A DNA stretch of 36,865 bases. Source: Chlorobiota bacterium. Its GTDB lineage: Bacteria > Bacteroidota > Ignavibacteria > Ignavibacteriales > Melioribacteraceae. The notes below the pieces were generated by a model, which saw only the letters and a program-made list of their open reading frames with translations, was not told the DNA's origin and did no database searches. The stretch covers positions 1 to 36,865 of the forward strand of contig JAADIR010000237.1 of assembly GCA_013151245.1 (NCBI GenBank), in the 5' to 3' direction. The position numbers and the translations under genes were made by a program. Of the stretch, positions 16,404 to 25,517 are shown in pieces (position 1 is the first letter of the stretch; each line of letters opens with the position of its first letter).

Positions 16404-17762
16404 TTAAATCAACGCATTTACGGTTTTAATCAATTTGTCAAAAGAATAGGGCTTTTTCAAAAAGGAGTCGATTTTCAATTCTTCAGACTCTTTTTCGGTA
16501 AGCTCCGGGATCGAGCCGGTTGCAAGCAAAATAGGAACTTCTTTATCTTTCTCTCTAATTTTTTTTATGCACTCAAGTCCGTCAACCCCGGGCATTTTTT
16601 TATCAATTACAAACAAATCTATATCGTTTCGTTTCTCATAAATCGAAAGAAGTTCGTCGCCGTCGGAGGCTGTTACCGTTTTGTAATTTTCATATCGCAG
16701 AAGTTCCGACAACTCTTCCAAAATTGCCAAATTGTCTTCGGCTATTAAAATGGTTTTGGTCGGAAATTTGTTTTCCATGCTTTTTCTTTTCCGGACCGAT
16801 GGAAGAATTATCTTGAACGTTGTCCCTTCATTAATTTTACTTTCCACCGAAATTGAGCCGTCGTGATTGTTTACCAGCTCCTTTACGATGTGTAATCCAA
16901 TGCCGGATATTTTCCCTTTGTCTCTCGTGGAAAATTCCGGTTCAAAAATTCTTGAAATATTCTCGGGCGTAATCCCTTCCCCGGAATCAATTACTTCAAT
17001 GAAAATATTCTCATCGTCAAGCTCGCCGGCATGTAATTGGAGCTTGCCCCCGTTCTTCATTGCCTCGCAGGCGTTAATTGCAAGGTTGAGAAGAACTCTG
17101 AAAATATCGGAGTAATTCCCATTGATAGGTTTTAGATCCGGTTTTGTGAAATAATCTATTTTAACATTTGGCGGAGCGGTATGCCGCAGCGTATTTTTGA
17201 TATCTTTAAACAAAACGTCTATGTGAATTTTACGGATGATTTTCTTATCGCCTTTTTCGCTGCGAAGCGCTCCGTCCAAGATTTCAACTGCGCGGAAAGA
17301 ATTGTTTTCTATATTTTTTATCAGTTGGTCGGCTTTACTATCTTGTTCATATTTAAGTTTCAGCAAATCCGTGTTGTGAAGAATACTCGTGAAAATATTA
17401 TTCAAATCGTGAGCGATTGTTTTTACCAAAAGCGAATTCTCGTCCTTTGATTTTGCAATCGGCAGCAGCAGAACCGAATAAAACTCCTCGCTGTTTTCTA
17501 TGAGCGATCTGTTAAAAATCGCGTAGTAAATGTTTTCATCCAACGGAAATATTTGCGAATGCGGAACGTCCAATTCTCTTTTCAATATTTTATCCAGAGT
17601 TTTGGAAATTATTGAAGGCGTTTCAAGCTGGTCGTCTGCCTGAGTCCAAACTTTTTCTCCCGAAGCGTTGAAGAAGTAAATTATTCCACTCGTCGTTTCA
17701 ATTAACTTCAGCAGGTTCGTATTCTTCAAATTCTTCTTGAAAAATTCTCCGCCCAGCGACAT
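16404..17762 (-). CDS. Soluble hybrid histidine kinase (NtrB-like HisKA-HATPase-REC)
   Basis: This 452-residue protein has no transmembrane segment. It has an N-terminal PAS-like sensor region (about 15-105), a DHp domain with H118 in IAHDLNN, the H-box type of NtrB-like kinases, and HATPase motifs with NLAINACEAM (225-234), DSGEGI and ISGIGLHIVKEL. A C-terminal receiver follows, with D387 in VIDKKMP and K in LKKPY. It begins immediately after the stop of the NtrC-type regulator gene on the same strand (adjacent bases), so the two form a regulator-then-kinase operon and very likely a cognate pair. The signal is probably cytoplasmic. Confidence 0.9.
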   Translation of the reverse strand: MSLGGEFFKKNLKNTNLLKLIETTSGIIYFFNASGEKVWTQADDQLETPSIISKTLDKILKRELDVPHSQIFPLDENIYYAIFNRSLIENSEEFYSVLLLPIAKSKDENSLLVKTIAHDLNNIFTSILHNTDLLKLKYEQDSKADQLIKNIENNSFRAVEILDGALRSEKGDKKIIRKIHIDVLFKDIKNTLRHTAPPNVKIDYFTKPDLKPINGNYSDIFRVLLNLAINACEAMKNGGKLQLHAGELDDENIFIEVIDSGEGITPENISRIFEPEFSTRDKGKISGIGLHIVKELVNNHDGSISVESKINEGTTFKIILPSVRKRKSMENKFPTKTILIAEDNLAILEELSELLRYENYKTVTASDGDELLSIYEKRNDIDLFVIDKKMPGVDGLECIKKIREKDKEVPILLATGSIPELTEKESEELKIDSFLKKPYSFDKLIKTVNALI

Positions 17763-19115
17763 TTACTTTAATCCGTATTTTAATATTTTAGAATATAAAG
17801 TTTTTTGGCTTATCCCCAGCGCCCGCGCCGAGTTTTCGCGATTCCAGTCGAAGTGAGCGAGAATTTTCCCGATGTGCATTTTTTCAACTTCGTGCAGACT
17901 TAAAATACTGTCGAGTCCTTCAAACCCGCTTTGGCTCAAGCCGAAATCAATTTGAGGAAGATTTAGGTCTCTTGCGTGAATTTCCTCGCCGTCCGAAAAT
18001 ATTATCGCCCGTTCAATTGTATGCTCAAGTTCGCGAACGTTGCCCGGGAAACGGTATCTTACCAAAGCGTCTTCGGCTTCTTTGGTTAATCTTTTTTGCG
18101 AACGGATAGGAGATTTCTTTTTCAAAAAATATTTTGCTAAAAGTATAATATCTTTTTCCCTGTCCCGCAGCGGAGGAATTGTAAGAGTTATCACGTTCAA
18201 CCGGAAAAGTAAATCGCGTCTGAAATTTTTCTGTTCGGCTTCTTCCATTAAATTTTTATTTGTCGCGCCGATAACGCGCACGTCAGATTTAAGATTTGTA
18301 ACTCCGCCTATTCTTCTGAATTCTCCTTTTTCAAGAAAGCGGAGAAGTTTCGGCTGTAAAGTTAAACTTAGTTCCCCAATTTCATCTAGAAAAAGCGTTC
18401 CGCCGTCGGCAATTTCCACAAGACCCTGCTTTGAAGTTTTTGCGTCGGTAAACGCTCCCTTTTCATATCCGAAGAGTTCGCTTTCCAAAAGATGATCGGG
18501 CAAAGAGGCGCAGTTGATTGGAACAAACGGTTTGTTGTTCCTCGGAGAATTACTGTGAACAAACTCGGCAAAAAGTTCTTTTCCCGTTCCGGTTTCGCCT
18601 TCCAGCAAAATGTTCGATTCCGATTCGGCGGCGCGGCGCGCGAGGTTCAGAATATTTAGAATACTTTTGCTTTCCCCAACTATCTTGTTATCGCCGGCTT
18701 TCGTTACTTTCTTTTTAAGAAGAGTGTTTTGAATAAAAAGATTTTTATGCTCGATTGCGCGGGTGATTACAACAAGAAGCTGATCAAATTCGTATGGTTT
18801 GGTAATATAATCGTATGCGCCCAATTTGATGCACTCAATGGCCGTGCGGACTTCTGTTTTTGCGGTTAAAACAATTACTTCAATATTCGGGACGTTCTCG
18901 TTGACAAATTTCAAAACGTCAACGCCCGAAACTTCCCTCATATCCAAATCGAGAAGAAGCAAATCGTATTTTTTATTTTTCAGTTTGTCAATCGCATATT
19001 TGCCGTCGTAAACAATATCAACATTAAACCCTTCGTTAATCAATTCTTCCTTAAGAAGGTAACAAAGAGTTTCGTCGTCGTCGGATATTAAAATATTTAT
19101 ATTTTCTTTTGTCAT
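17763..19115 (-). CDS. NtrC-family sigma-54-dependent response regulator
   Basis: This 450-residue activator has a receiver (D12-D14, phospho-acceptor D56, T84, K106), an AAA+ central domain with Walker A GETGTGKE (173-180) and Walker B LFLDEIGE (241-248), and a C-terminal Fis-type helix-turn-helix (about 408-448; ARALGISQKTLYSKI). The sigma-54-contacting loop reads GAFTDA (220-225) rather than the consensus GAFTGA; this variant occurs in working activators. The receiver lacks the usual Pro after the phospho-acceptor turn (DLDMREVSG). It should activate sigma-54 promoters. The two pilin genes carry candidate -24/-12 elements, which makes the pilus locus a plausible target (inference). Confidence 0.95.
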   Translation of the reverse strand: MTKENINILISDDDETLCYLLKEELINEGFNVDIVYDGKYAIDKLKNKKYDLLLLDLDMREVSGVDVLKFVNENVPNIEVIVLTAKTEVRTAIECIKLGAYDYITKPYEFDQLLVVITRAIEHKNLFIQNTLLKKKVTKAGDNKIVGESKSILNILNLARRAAESESNILLEGETGTGKELFAEFVHSNSPRNNKPFVPINCASLPDHLLESELFGYEKGAFTDAKTSKQGLVEIADGGTLFLDEIGELSLTLQPKLLRFLEKGEFRRIGGVTNLKSDVRVIGATNKNLMEEAEQKNFRRDLLFRLNVITLTIPPLRDREKDIILLAKYFLKKKSPIRSQKRLTKEAEDALVRYRFPGNVRELEHTIERAIIFSDGEEIHARDLNLPQIDFGLSQSGFEGLDSILSLHEVEKMHIGKILAHFDWNRENSARALGISQKTLYSKILKYGLK

Positions 19116-19267
19116 AATAGAAGAATTATTTTATGTAAAAATAGAGTTTAATTGTTTATAAACAAAAATAGTATTCAGCGCTTTATTATCGGTTTAAAAG
19201 TTCAATTTTAAAGTAAAAATTCAATAAATTACCGTTTATAATATTTATTCATAAAATGTAAAGAAAT

Positions 19268-20032
19268 ATGCTGAAAGTTTTACTGGTTGACGACGATCCG
19301 AGCATAACGATGTTCGTTGAAAGACTTCTAGTTAAAAAATTTGCGTGCAGCGTACGCATAGCGCATAACGGACTGGAAGGATTAAATAAAATTAAAGAGG
19401 ATAAACCCGATATTGTTTTCCTCGATTTAACGATGCCCGTAATGGACGGACTTGAAATGCTCGAGGCTCTCAGGAAAGACCCGTCAACGGAAACCCTGCC
19501 GGTCGTTATGCTTACGGCTGTCAGCGATATTGAGGTCGTCCGTAAAACTACTGAAAAAGGCGTTATCTCATATCTTTTGAAACCGCTGATGTACGAAACA
19601 ACCTACGAAAAATTAAAGGAACTTTTCCAAAAACTCCGCACCATGCAGCAAAGCGAAACGAAAGACAAAATCGGCGAAACGAAAATTGATAGTCTTGACC
19701 CAAAAAAAATATTAGTTGTTGAAAAAGACGCCAAGTTCAGGGAAACCTTTGCCGAGCAAATGAGAGGAAGATTTGAAGTGCTTCAAGCGGAAGACGGCGC
19801 CGAAGGATTGAAAATATTTTTGCGGGAACTTCCCCAGGCCGTTTGCCTTGGCGAAAACTTACCGACTTTAAATGAAATTCTGTTGGCAAAAAAAATCCGT
19901 TCAATAAAAAAGGACGAGAAAGTCACAATCTTTGCAATCCGCAGCGATAAAAATCTGAAAGAAGAAGAGAAAGGTCTTTATGATTTAGTGATACCGCGGA
20001 GAGAAGACGGGACAATTCAATTCCCTCAATAA
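19268..20032 (+). CDS. Double-receiver protein with a degenerate second receiver
   Basis: This 254-residue protein holds two receiver folds and nothing else. The first (about 2-125) is intact: acidic pocket at D8-D10, phospho-acceptor in FLDLTMP, T in MLTAV, K in LLKPL. The second (about 146-254) starts ILVVEKDAKF, but the phospho-acceptor position has become CLGENLP with no Asp, and the conserved Lys region is lost, so it is a pseudo-receiver. Tandem receiver proteins of this kind can act as phosphate sinks or as docking adaptors. It is transcribed divergently from the NtrC-type regulator across a 152-bp AT-rich gap, and convergently with the decarboxylase operon. Confidence 0.85.
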   Translation: MLKVLLVDDDPSITMFVERLLVKKFACSVRIAHNGLEGLNKIKEDKPDIVFLDLTMPVMDGLEMLEALRKDPSTETLPVVMLTAVSDIEVVRKTTEKGVISYLLKPLMYETTYEKLKELFQKLRTMQQSETKDKIGETKIDSLDPKKILVVEKDAKFRETFAEQMRGRFEVLQAEDGAEGLKIFLRELPQAVCLGENLPTLNEILLAKKIRSIKKDEKVTIFAIRSDKNLKEEEKGLYDLVIPRREDGTIQFPQ

Positions 20033-20089
20033 AGTCGGAAGTCTTTTCCAAAAGCAAACATGTGTGATAATTAAAAGCCTTCCCGAATA

Positions 20090-21238
20090 TTAAAGTATTT
20101 TTAAGAGAAAGCCCATCAGAATGCCCGCCGCTACTGCGGAGCCAATTACGCCGGAAACATTCGGAGCCATAGCGTGCATAAGCAGGTAATTTGAAGGGTC
20201 TTCTTTTAATCCCATCGATTGCACAACTCGCGCGCTGTCGGGAACGGCGGAAACGCCCGCCGCGCCGATCATCGGGTTTAATTTGTCGTCTCCTTTAAGA
20301 AAAAGATTCATTACTTTAGCAAAAATCACCCCGCCCGCAGTGGCAATCATAAATGAAATTGCCCCGAGTATAAAAATCAAAATCGATTGATGCGTTAAAA
20401 ACGTTGTGGCTTGAGTTGACGCGCCCACCGTAAGCCCGAGAAGGATTGTGACAATATCAATAAGAGCTTTGCTCGCCGTATCAGCCAACCTTTTGGTAAC
20501 GCCCGACTCCTTCAAAATATTTCCGAAGAACAGCATCCCAAGCAACGGCAGCGCTCCGGGAGCGATGAAAGTCGTCAATATCAAACCGACAATCGGAAAT
20601 ATTATTTTTTCCAATTTTGTAACAGCCCGCGGAGGTTTCATTTTAATCTTTCGCTCTTCGGGAGTTGTGAGTAATTTTATTATCGGCGGCTGAATAACGG
20701 GCACAAGCGCCATATATGAATATGCGGCAATTGCGATTGCGCCTATTAAATCGGGCGCAAGACGGGATGAAAGAAAGATTGCCGTCGGTCCGTCCGCTCC
20801 GCCTATTATTCCAATCGAAGCGGCTTCGTTTACGCTGAAACCTAAAGCTAACGCCGCCATAAAAGTTAAAAATATTCCCACTTGCGCGGCGGCGCCCAAA
20901 AGCATAAGTTTAGGATTTGAAAGGAGAGCCGAAAAATCGGTCATTGCTCCGATGCCCAAAAAGATAAGCGGCGGATAGATTCCTTTCAACACTCCAAAGT
21001 AAAGATAATTCAGCACGCTTCCGTCTTCGTAAATTCCCACCTGCATCCCGATGTTTTCAAGGAACGGAATATTCCCTATCAGTATCCCAAATCCTATCGG
21101 TATTAAGAGAAGCGGTTCATATTCTTTTGCAATTGCAAGATAAATAAAAAGAAGTCCGACGCTAAGCATTATAACATGTCCAAGAGTGATATTTGCAAAG
21201 CCGGTAAAACGAATAAATTGTTCGAGACCTTCCATCAA
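20090..21238 (-). CDS. oadB: Na+-translocating decarboxylase beta subunit
   Basis: This integral membrane subunit of biotin-dependent Na+ pumps decarboxylates carboxybiotin and exports Na+. The 382-residue protein is strongly hydrophobic, with about nine to eleven membrane segments. The family signatures are intact: GIIGGADGPTAIF (D149, equivalent to the essential Asp of Klebsiella OadB), GLTVGASTQATTF, and NPMIGAAGVSAVP followed by LLMHAMAPNVSGVIGSAVAAG. It is the last gene of the operon, and its start overlaps the stop of the biotin-carrier gene. The partner carboxyltransferase shows that the complex acts on methylmalonyl-CoA rather than oxaloacetate, so mmdB would be an equally good name. 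Confidence 0.95.
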   Translation of the reverse strand: MMEGLEQFIRFTGFANITLGHVIMLSVGLLFIYLAIAKEYEPLLLIPIGFGILIGNIPFLENIGMQVGIYEDGSVLNYLYFGVLKGIYPPLIFLGIGAMTDFSALLSNPKLMLLGAAAQVGIFLTFMAALALGFSVNEAASIGIIGGADGPTAIFLSSRLAPDLIGAIAIAAYSYMALVPVIQPPIIKLLTTPEERKIKMKPPRAVTKLEKIIFPIVGLILTTFIAPGALPLLGMLFFGNILKESGVTKRLADTASKALIDIVTILLGLTVGASTQATTFLTHQSILIFILGAISFMIATAGGVIFAKVMNLFLKGDDKLNPMIGAAGVSAVPDSARVVQSMGLKEDPSNYLLMHAMAPNVSGVIGSAVAAGILMGFLLKIL

Positions 21239-21675
21239 TTACTCCCGACCCTAACCAGGCAATCGCCCTCTAACACGGAATCGTTTACGGCGACAAGAAC
21301 TTCTTCAATAATTCCTTCCTTATCGGATTTAATATTATTTTCCATTTTCATTGCCTCCATAATCAGCAGCGTATCGCCTACTTTTACCGGATCGCCTTTT
21401 TTAACTTTCATTTCCAAAATTGTGCCGGGCAGCGGCGCTTTAATATTGCCCGCTCCTTTTCTATCGTCCGGTTTATTTGTTCTGGCTTTATCAGCGTTTC
21501 CCGTATTCACAACGCTCGGGCGGACTAATTTTGGCGTCTTCGAAGTTTTTATTTCTCTCTCAACGTCAACTTTGTATAAAGTTCCGTTAACTTCAACGTC
21601 TATTGTTTCGTCCTCAAAATTATGGACGTTAACTTCGTACGTATTGCCTCGTATTTTAAATTTGAAATTTTTCAT
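21235..21675 (-). CDS. Biotin carboxyl carrier subunit of the decarboxylase
   Basis: This 146-residue protein has a C-terminal biotinyl domain (about 76-146) with the classic biotinylation site EAMKM (K110) and the flanking hairpins PLPGTI and GDPVKVGDTLL. The N-terminal 70 residues form a small beta-rich section, then a flexible linker rich in Lys, Thr and Asn that lets the biotin arm swing between the carboxyltransferase and the membrane beta subunit. It corresponds to MmdC or the C-terminal part of OadA. It lies between the gamma and beta subunit genes and overlaps the latter by 4 bp. Confidence 0.93.
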   Translation of the reverse strand: MKNFKFKIRGNTYEVNVHNFEDETIDVEVNGTLYKVDVEREIKTSKTPKLVRPSVVNTGNADKARTNKPDDRKGAGNIKAPLPGTILEMKVKKGDPVKVGDTLLIMEAMKMENNIKSDKEGIIEEVLVAVNDSVLEGDCLVRVGSN

Positions 21676-21690
21676 ATTAAATACTTTAAA

Positions 21691-22050
21691 TTATTTTCGT
21701 GGGAATTGTCTTAATCCGTAAAGTTTTGAACTCCACGGCGAATAATCTTTTTTAATTCTTTTGATTGTCAGCACTGCGCTTTCAATATCGTGCGCCTCTT
21801 CCATATACAGGTAAAGAGCGGTCGCAATAGCGGCGTTGATTTCGCCGGTTATATCGAGGTTTTCAAACTCCGCCGCGTAATGTCCTTCTTCCCGCAGTTT
21901 TTTTCTCTGAAGAAAGTTTAAAATATTCTTCAAATTTGAAATAAAAACCGAAAGCAAAAAGAGCGCGGCAAAAACGACGACGTAGCCGACGACGGAAATA
22001 AAAATCCCGTCGCCCGTAATTATATTATTGAGATCAAAATTTTCAAACAT
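21691..22050 (-). CDS. Decarboxylase gamma subunit (OadG/MmdD family)
   Basis: This 119-residue protein has one transmembrane helix near the N-terminus (about 15-37) and a charged cytoplasmic part. It matches the size, topology and genomic place of OadG/MmdD, the small subunit that assembles the Na+-pumping complex and helps carboxybiotin transfer. The motif ITGEINAAIATALYLYMEE is typical of the longer version of this family. It lies 11 bp after the carboxyltransferase gene and 15 bp before the carrier gene. The sequence is less conserved than the others, so context carries part of this call. Confidence 0.8.
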   Translation of the reverse strand: MFENFDLNNIITGDGIFISVVGYVVVFAALFLLSVFISNLKNILNFLQRKKLREEGHYAAEFENLDITGEINAAIATALYLYMEEAHDIESAVLTIKRIKKDYSPWSSKLYGLRQFPRK

Positions 22051-22061
22051 AACCGGCTCCT

Positions 22062-23621
22062 CTACAGCGGAAGATTAGAATGTTTTTTAGGAGGATTGAC
22101 GTCTTTCTTTGTAGAAAGCATCTGCAGCGCCCTGATTATTCTGAATCGCGTGTTTCTCGGTTCAATCACGTCGTCTATGTAGCCGTATTTAGCCGCGACA
22201 TACGGGTTAGCAAACTTCCTCTTGTATTCGTCTTCTTTCTTTGCAATGAACAAAGCTTTTTCGTGCTCGTCCTCAATCTCTTTCAGTTCTTTTGAGTGCA
22301 GCACTTCTATCGCGCCTTTGGGACCCATCACGGCAATTTCGGAATTAGGCCAAGCGTAATTTATGTCGCCGCGAAGATGCTTGGAACTCATTACGTCATA
22401 AGCGCCGCCGTAAGCTTTGCGTAAGATAATAGTAATTTTCGGGACGGTCGCTTCGCCGTATGCAAAGAGAAGTTTAGCGCCGTGAATAATAATTCCGCCG
22501 TATTCCTGAGCCGTGCCGGGCAAAAATCCGGGAACGTCCACCAGCGTAACCAGAGGAATGTTAAACGCGTCGCAGAACCGTACGAACCTTGCCGCCTTTC
22601 GCGAAGAGTTAATGTCAAGCACGCCCGCAAGATAGTTCGGCTGATTAGCCACAATCCCGACCGGCATTCCGTTGAATTTGGCAAATCCGACGACAATATT
22701 CTGTGCGTAATTTCTGTGGACTTCTAAAAATTCATTGTAATCCACGACAGAAGCGATTACATCTTTCACATCATACGGTTTATTCGGTTCTTCGGGAATG
22801 ATATAGTTCAATTCATCGTCAAGTCTGTCAATCGGGTCGTCGCATTCGGTTTGAGGCGGGTCTTCAAGATTATTCTGCGGCAGATAGCTCAGCAGTTTTC
22901 TAATCAGCAAAATGCCTTCTTCTTCGTCGTCTGCAATAAAATGCGTAACGCCCGATTTGGCGCCGTGCACCGACGCGCCGCCAAGCTCTTCTTCGGTAAC
23001 AGTTTCGCCGGTTACCGTTTTAACTACCTTCGGACCGGTAACGAACATAAAACTCGTTCCTTTTGACATAATCGTAAAATCGGTAAGCGCCGGAGAATAA
23101 ACCGCTCCGCCTGCGCAAGGACCGAAGATTGCCGAAATTTGCGGAACGACGCCGGAAGCCATAATATTTTTTTGAAAAATATCCGCGTAACCGCCGAGGC
23201 TTTTAACTCCTTCTTGAATTCGCGCGCCGCCGCTGTCGTTAATTCCGATAACCGGAGCGCCGACTTTCATCGCCTTATCCATGACCTTGCAAATTTTCTG
23301 CGCGTACATCTCCGAAAGCGAACCGCCGAAAACCGTGAAGTCCTGCGAAAATATATAAACTAATCTTCCGTCTATCGTTCCATAGCCCGTAACAACGCCG
23401 TCTGAAAGATACGCCTGTTTATCAAGTCCGAAATCAACCGTTCTGTGCGAAACGAACATATCGAATTCTTCGAAACTCCCTTCGTCCAAAAGAAGAGCGA
23501 TTCTTTCTCGCGCCGTGTATTTCCCTTTCTTATGTTGCGATTCTATTCTTCTTTCCCCGCCGCCGAGACGCGCCTTTTTGCGCATCTCCATCAGCTCTCG
23601 TATTTTATCGTCTGACGACAT
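22062..23621 (-). CDS. mmdA: Methylmalonyl-CoA decarboxylase alpha subunit (carboxyltransferase)
   Basis: The 519-residue cytoplasmic acyl-CoA carboxyltransferase moves the carboxyl group from (S)-methylmalonyl-CoA to biotin on the carrier. It has the two crotonase-like halves of the PccB/MmdA family: [14 protein letters not shown] and [17 protein letters not shown] in the N-terminal half, and [14 protein letters not shown] with [14 protein letters not shown] in the C-terminal half. Length and motifs are standard. On sequence alone a propionyl-CoA carboxylase beta subunit is possible. The adjacent beta and gamma pump subunits and the lack of a biotin carboxylase gene favour the decarboxylase. 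Confidence 0.94.
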   Translation of the reverse strand: MSSDDKIRELMEMRKKARLGGGERRIESQHKKGKYTARERIALLLDEGSFEEFDMFVSHRTVDFGLDKQAYLSDGVVTGYGTIDGRLVYIFSQDFTVFGGSLSEMYAQKICKVMDKAMKVGAPVIGINDSGGARIQEGVKSLGGYADIFQKNIMASGVVPQISAIFGPCAGGAVYSPALTDFTIMSKGTSFMFVTGPKVVKTVTGETVTEEELGGASVHGAKSGVTHFIADDEEEGILLIRKLLSYLPQNNLEDPPQTECDDPIDRLDDELNYIIPEEPNKPYDVKDVIASVVDYNEFLEVHRNYAQNIVVGFAKFNGMPVGIVANQPNYLAGVLDINSSRKAARFVRFCDAFNIPLVTLVDVPGFLPGTAQEYGGIIIHGAKLLFAYGEATVPKITIILRKAYGGAYDVMSSKHLRGDINYAWPNSEIAVMGPKGAIEVLHSKELKEIEDEHEKALFIAKKEDEYKRKFANPYVAAKYGYIDDVIEPRNTRFRIIRALQMLSTKKDVNPPKKHSNLPL

Positions 23622-23635
23622 TTATCATCTCTCTT

Positions 23636-24040
23636 TTATTTTTCTTCGCAAAATTCAGTTAAAACTCCTAAAGTGGATTTTGGGTGTAAAAAACCGATCT
23701 TCATATTTTCAGCTCCGTCGCGCGGTTTTTCATCAATCAATTTGATTCCCTTTTCTTTTGCTTCTTCCAGAGCGCGTTCTATTCCCTCAACGTGAAACGC
23801 CAAGTGGTGAATTCCTTCGCCCCGTTTATTAACAAATTTAGCGATTGGGCTTTCCGGATCGGTCGCTTCGAGAAGTTCAATTTTCGTCTCTCCTACTTTG
23901 AAGAAAGCCGTTCTCACTTTTTGATTGATCACTTCCTCAATTCCGTAGCATTCCAGTCCGAAAACGCTTTCGTAAAATTTGACCGCCTCGTCCAAATTTT
24001 TTACGGCAATCCCAATATGTTCAACGTGAGTTAAATTCAT
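23636..24040 (-). CDS. mce: Methylmalonyl-CoA epimerase
   Basis: This 134-residue vicinal-oxygen-chelate protein interconverts (R)- and (S)-methylmalonyl-CoA. Paired beta-alpha-beta-beta-beta modules are visible, with the metal ligands expected for the family: His in HVEHIGIAV, Glu in KIELLEA, His in IHHLAFHV and Glu in VLTEFCEE. I place the start at [10 protein letters not shown] because GAGGT lies 6 nt upstream; an earlier in-frame ATG at 24055 has no such site. It is the first gene of the decarboxylase operon, 14 bp before mmdA, and supplies the S-isomer to the pump. The mutase is not in this window. Confidence 0.94.
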   Translation of the reverse strand: MNLTHVEHIGIAVKNLDEAVKFYESVFGLECYGIEEVINQKVRTAFFKVGETKIELLEATDPESPIAKFVNKRGEGIHHLAFHVEGIERALEEAKEKGIKLIDEKPRDGAENMKIGFLHPKSTLGVLTEFCEEK

Positions 24041-24373
24041 TATTACCTCAAACAATTTTAAGTTTACTTTTTACAATTAACGTGCCGAATATTTTAGTAA
24101 TATAAAACAATAAAAATACGTTTTCTTTAACGGGAAAAGATAGAAACTTTTCCTTATTGGGAAAATAGTTTAATGTTTCTTGAAAATGAAAAATAATCTT
24201 AATTTTCCTTTTGTAGTAACTCTTTAAAAATGTCAGTAATGAAAACCCGATAGAAATGTTAGCATTGAAATTTCGGCGTAAAAATTATTTTTTGCATTTT
24301 CGCGTAATTAACATTAATTTGAAAATATATATAACGCTTTGAACTTAATTCGTTGATATCCTTTAGGATAACG
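24041..24373. other. AT-rich divergent intergenic region with short repeats
   Basis: These 333 bp separate two divergent genes and should hold promoters for both. No gene or strong hairpin is visible. An approximate tandem repeat is present: AAATGTCAGTAATGAAA at about 24228-24244 and AAATGTTAGCATTGAAA at 24254-24270. The second copy continues into TTTCGGCGTAAAAATTAT, and a similar 35-nt stretch recurs at 32804-32838. Confidence 0.5.
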
Positions 24374-25501
24374 ATGTTCAAATATAAATTTGCTCTTCAA
24401 ATATCACTAGCCGCGTTTGTAAGTCTATTTCTTTCTAATATTCTTTATGGAAAAACTATACCCGTTCCGAATGGAAACGGTTGGACTGCGGAAATTCGTT
24501 ACGCCGCAAAAGAAGAAGTAAAAGTCTATTCAATGCCTTCCGAAGATTCGCAATTGATGGGTCATTACAATTATTTGGAGAGAATCCTCATCGTTAATGA
24601 AACCGGCGGAGAAGCAAAGTTTGGATGGAAAAAAGCGCTTTACCCGATAAAGGGATTTGTTCAGTCAAAAAATCTCCTTTCGGAAACGCAGAAAAAAAAT
24701 ATTCCCGAAAGAATAAAAAGCAAATCTTTTCAAGAATTTACCGGAAATATTGAATGGGAACCGGAAATACTTTACGGAAGCAAAGAATTTTTATTCGTTA
24801 AAAAGGAAGCCTCCTTTTCTTCCGAAAATATCGGAATAATAAAGTTCGGCGAAAAAATTCTTACTTTAATCAAAAAGAGCGGAACGCAAAATAAAGTTTG
24901 GAAAAAAGTTCTTTATCCGGTTGACGGTTACGTCTATTCAACAGACGTTACGGAAAGTCTAAGTTCTCCTTTGTTAGCAATTGGTATTTCATACGGAGCG
25001 GTAAATATTCCTTATGAAAAGAATATGGAAAATTACCGTAATCCGCGCGGCGGTTTTATCGAGTATTCCAGGACGAATTGGATCGTAAGTTTAAGGCTCG
25101 GTTACAACAACTCTCAAGCGCATTTGAAAAAATACATCATGAAAACTCAAACGGCTTATCTGCATATTCAACTGACGCTTTTCAAATTATTCGACAAACA
25201 TCTGCGCTTTTACGCGTTCGGCGGAGGCGGATATTGGTTTTCGACTTTTCAGAATACGACTTATCCCTCGCTCGAAGATTACTTTAAGGAAGAGAAGGAC
25301 AAAGGACCAAGCTATTCTTTCGGAGGCGGAATAGAATATACTCTTCGCGGATTTTTCCTCGGAGTTCAATACGGCTTTTGGGGAACGAATTTAGGGGTTT
25401 TCGGAGAAGAACCGCAAACCGGCGAATTCGGGATGCAGTACAAAGTCTATCCGGCGTTCCATCAAGTTGAAATCGATTTCGGATATAGATTTGAATTATA
25501 A
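24374..25501 (+). CDS. Outer-membrane beta-barrel protein with two SH3-like repeats
   Basis: I do not recognise a named family for this 375-residue protein. A Sec signal peptide (about 1-27) leads into two similar modules of about 70 residues (about 33-100 and 113-182). Each has a YAAKEEVKVYS / YGSKEFLFVKK strand, a central Gly-containing turn, and a closing KKALYPIKGFV / KKVLYPVDGYV motif, as in bacterial SH3-like domains. The remaining part (about 190-375) alternates short amphipathic strands with Gly and aromatic residues and ends VEIDFGYRFEL, as a small outer-membrane barrel does. It may anchor a peptidoglycan- or ligand-binding module to the outer membrane (inference). I chose ATG 24374, preceded by AGGA, over an upstream TTG at 24353. 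It lies 16 bp before a lipoprotein gene and is probably co-transcribed. Confidence 0.7.
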   Translation: MFKYKFALQISLAAFVSLFLSNILYGKTIPVPNGNGWTAEIRYAAKEEVKVYSMPSEDSQLMGHYNYLERILIVNETGGEAKFGWKKALYPIKGFVQSKNLLSETQKKNIPERIKSKSFQEFTGNIEWEPEILYGSKEFLFVKKEASFSSENIGIIKFGEKILTLIKKSGTQNKVWKKVLYPVDGYVYSTDVTESLSSPLLAIGISYGAVNIPYEKNMENYRNPRGGFIEYSRTNWIVSLRLGYNNSQAHLKKYIMKTQTAYLHIQLTLFKLFDKHLRFYAFGGGGYWFSTFQNTTYPSLEDYFKEEKDKGPSYSFGGGIEYTLRGFFLGVQYGFWGTNLGVFGEEPQTGEFGMQYKVYPAFHQVEIDFGYRFEL

Positions 25502-25517
25502 ATTTTAGGAGGCGGAA

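Noticed and set aside
20090-23621. Oxaloacetate decarboxylase rather than methylmalonyl-CoA decarboxylase
   Set aside because: The alpha subunit is of the PccB/MmdA carboxyltransferase type, not the HMGL-like OadA type, and mce is in the same operon.
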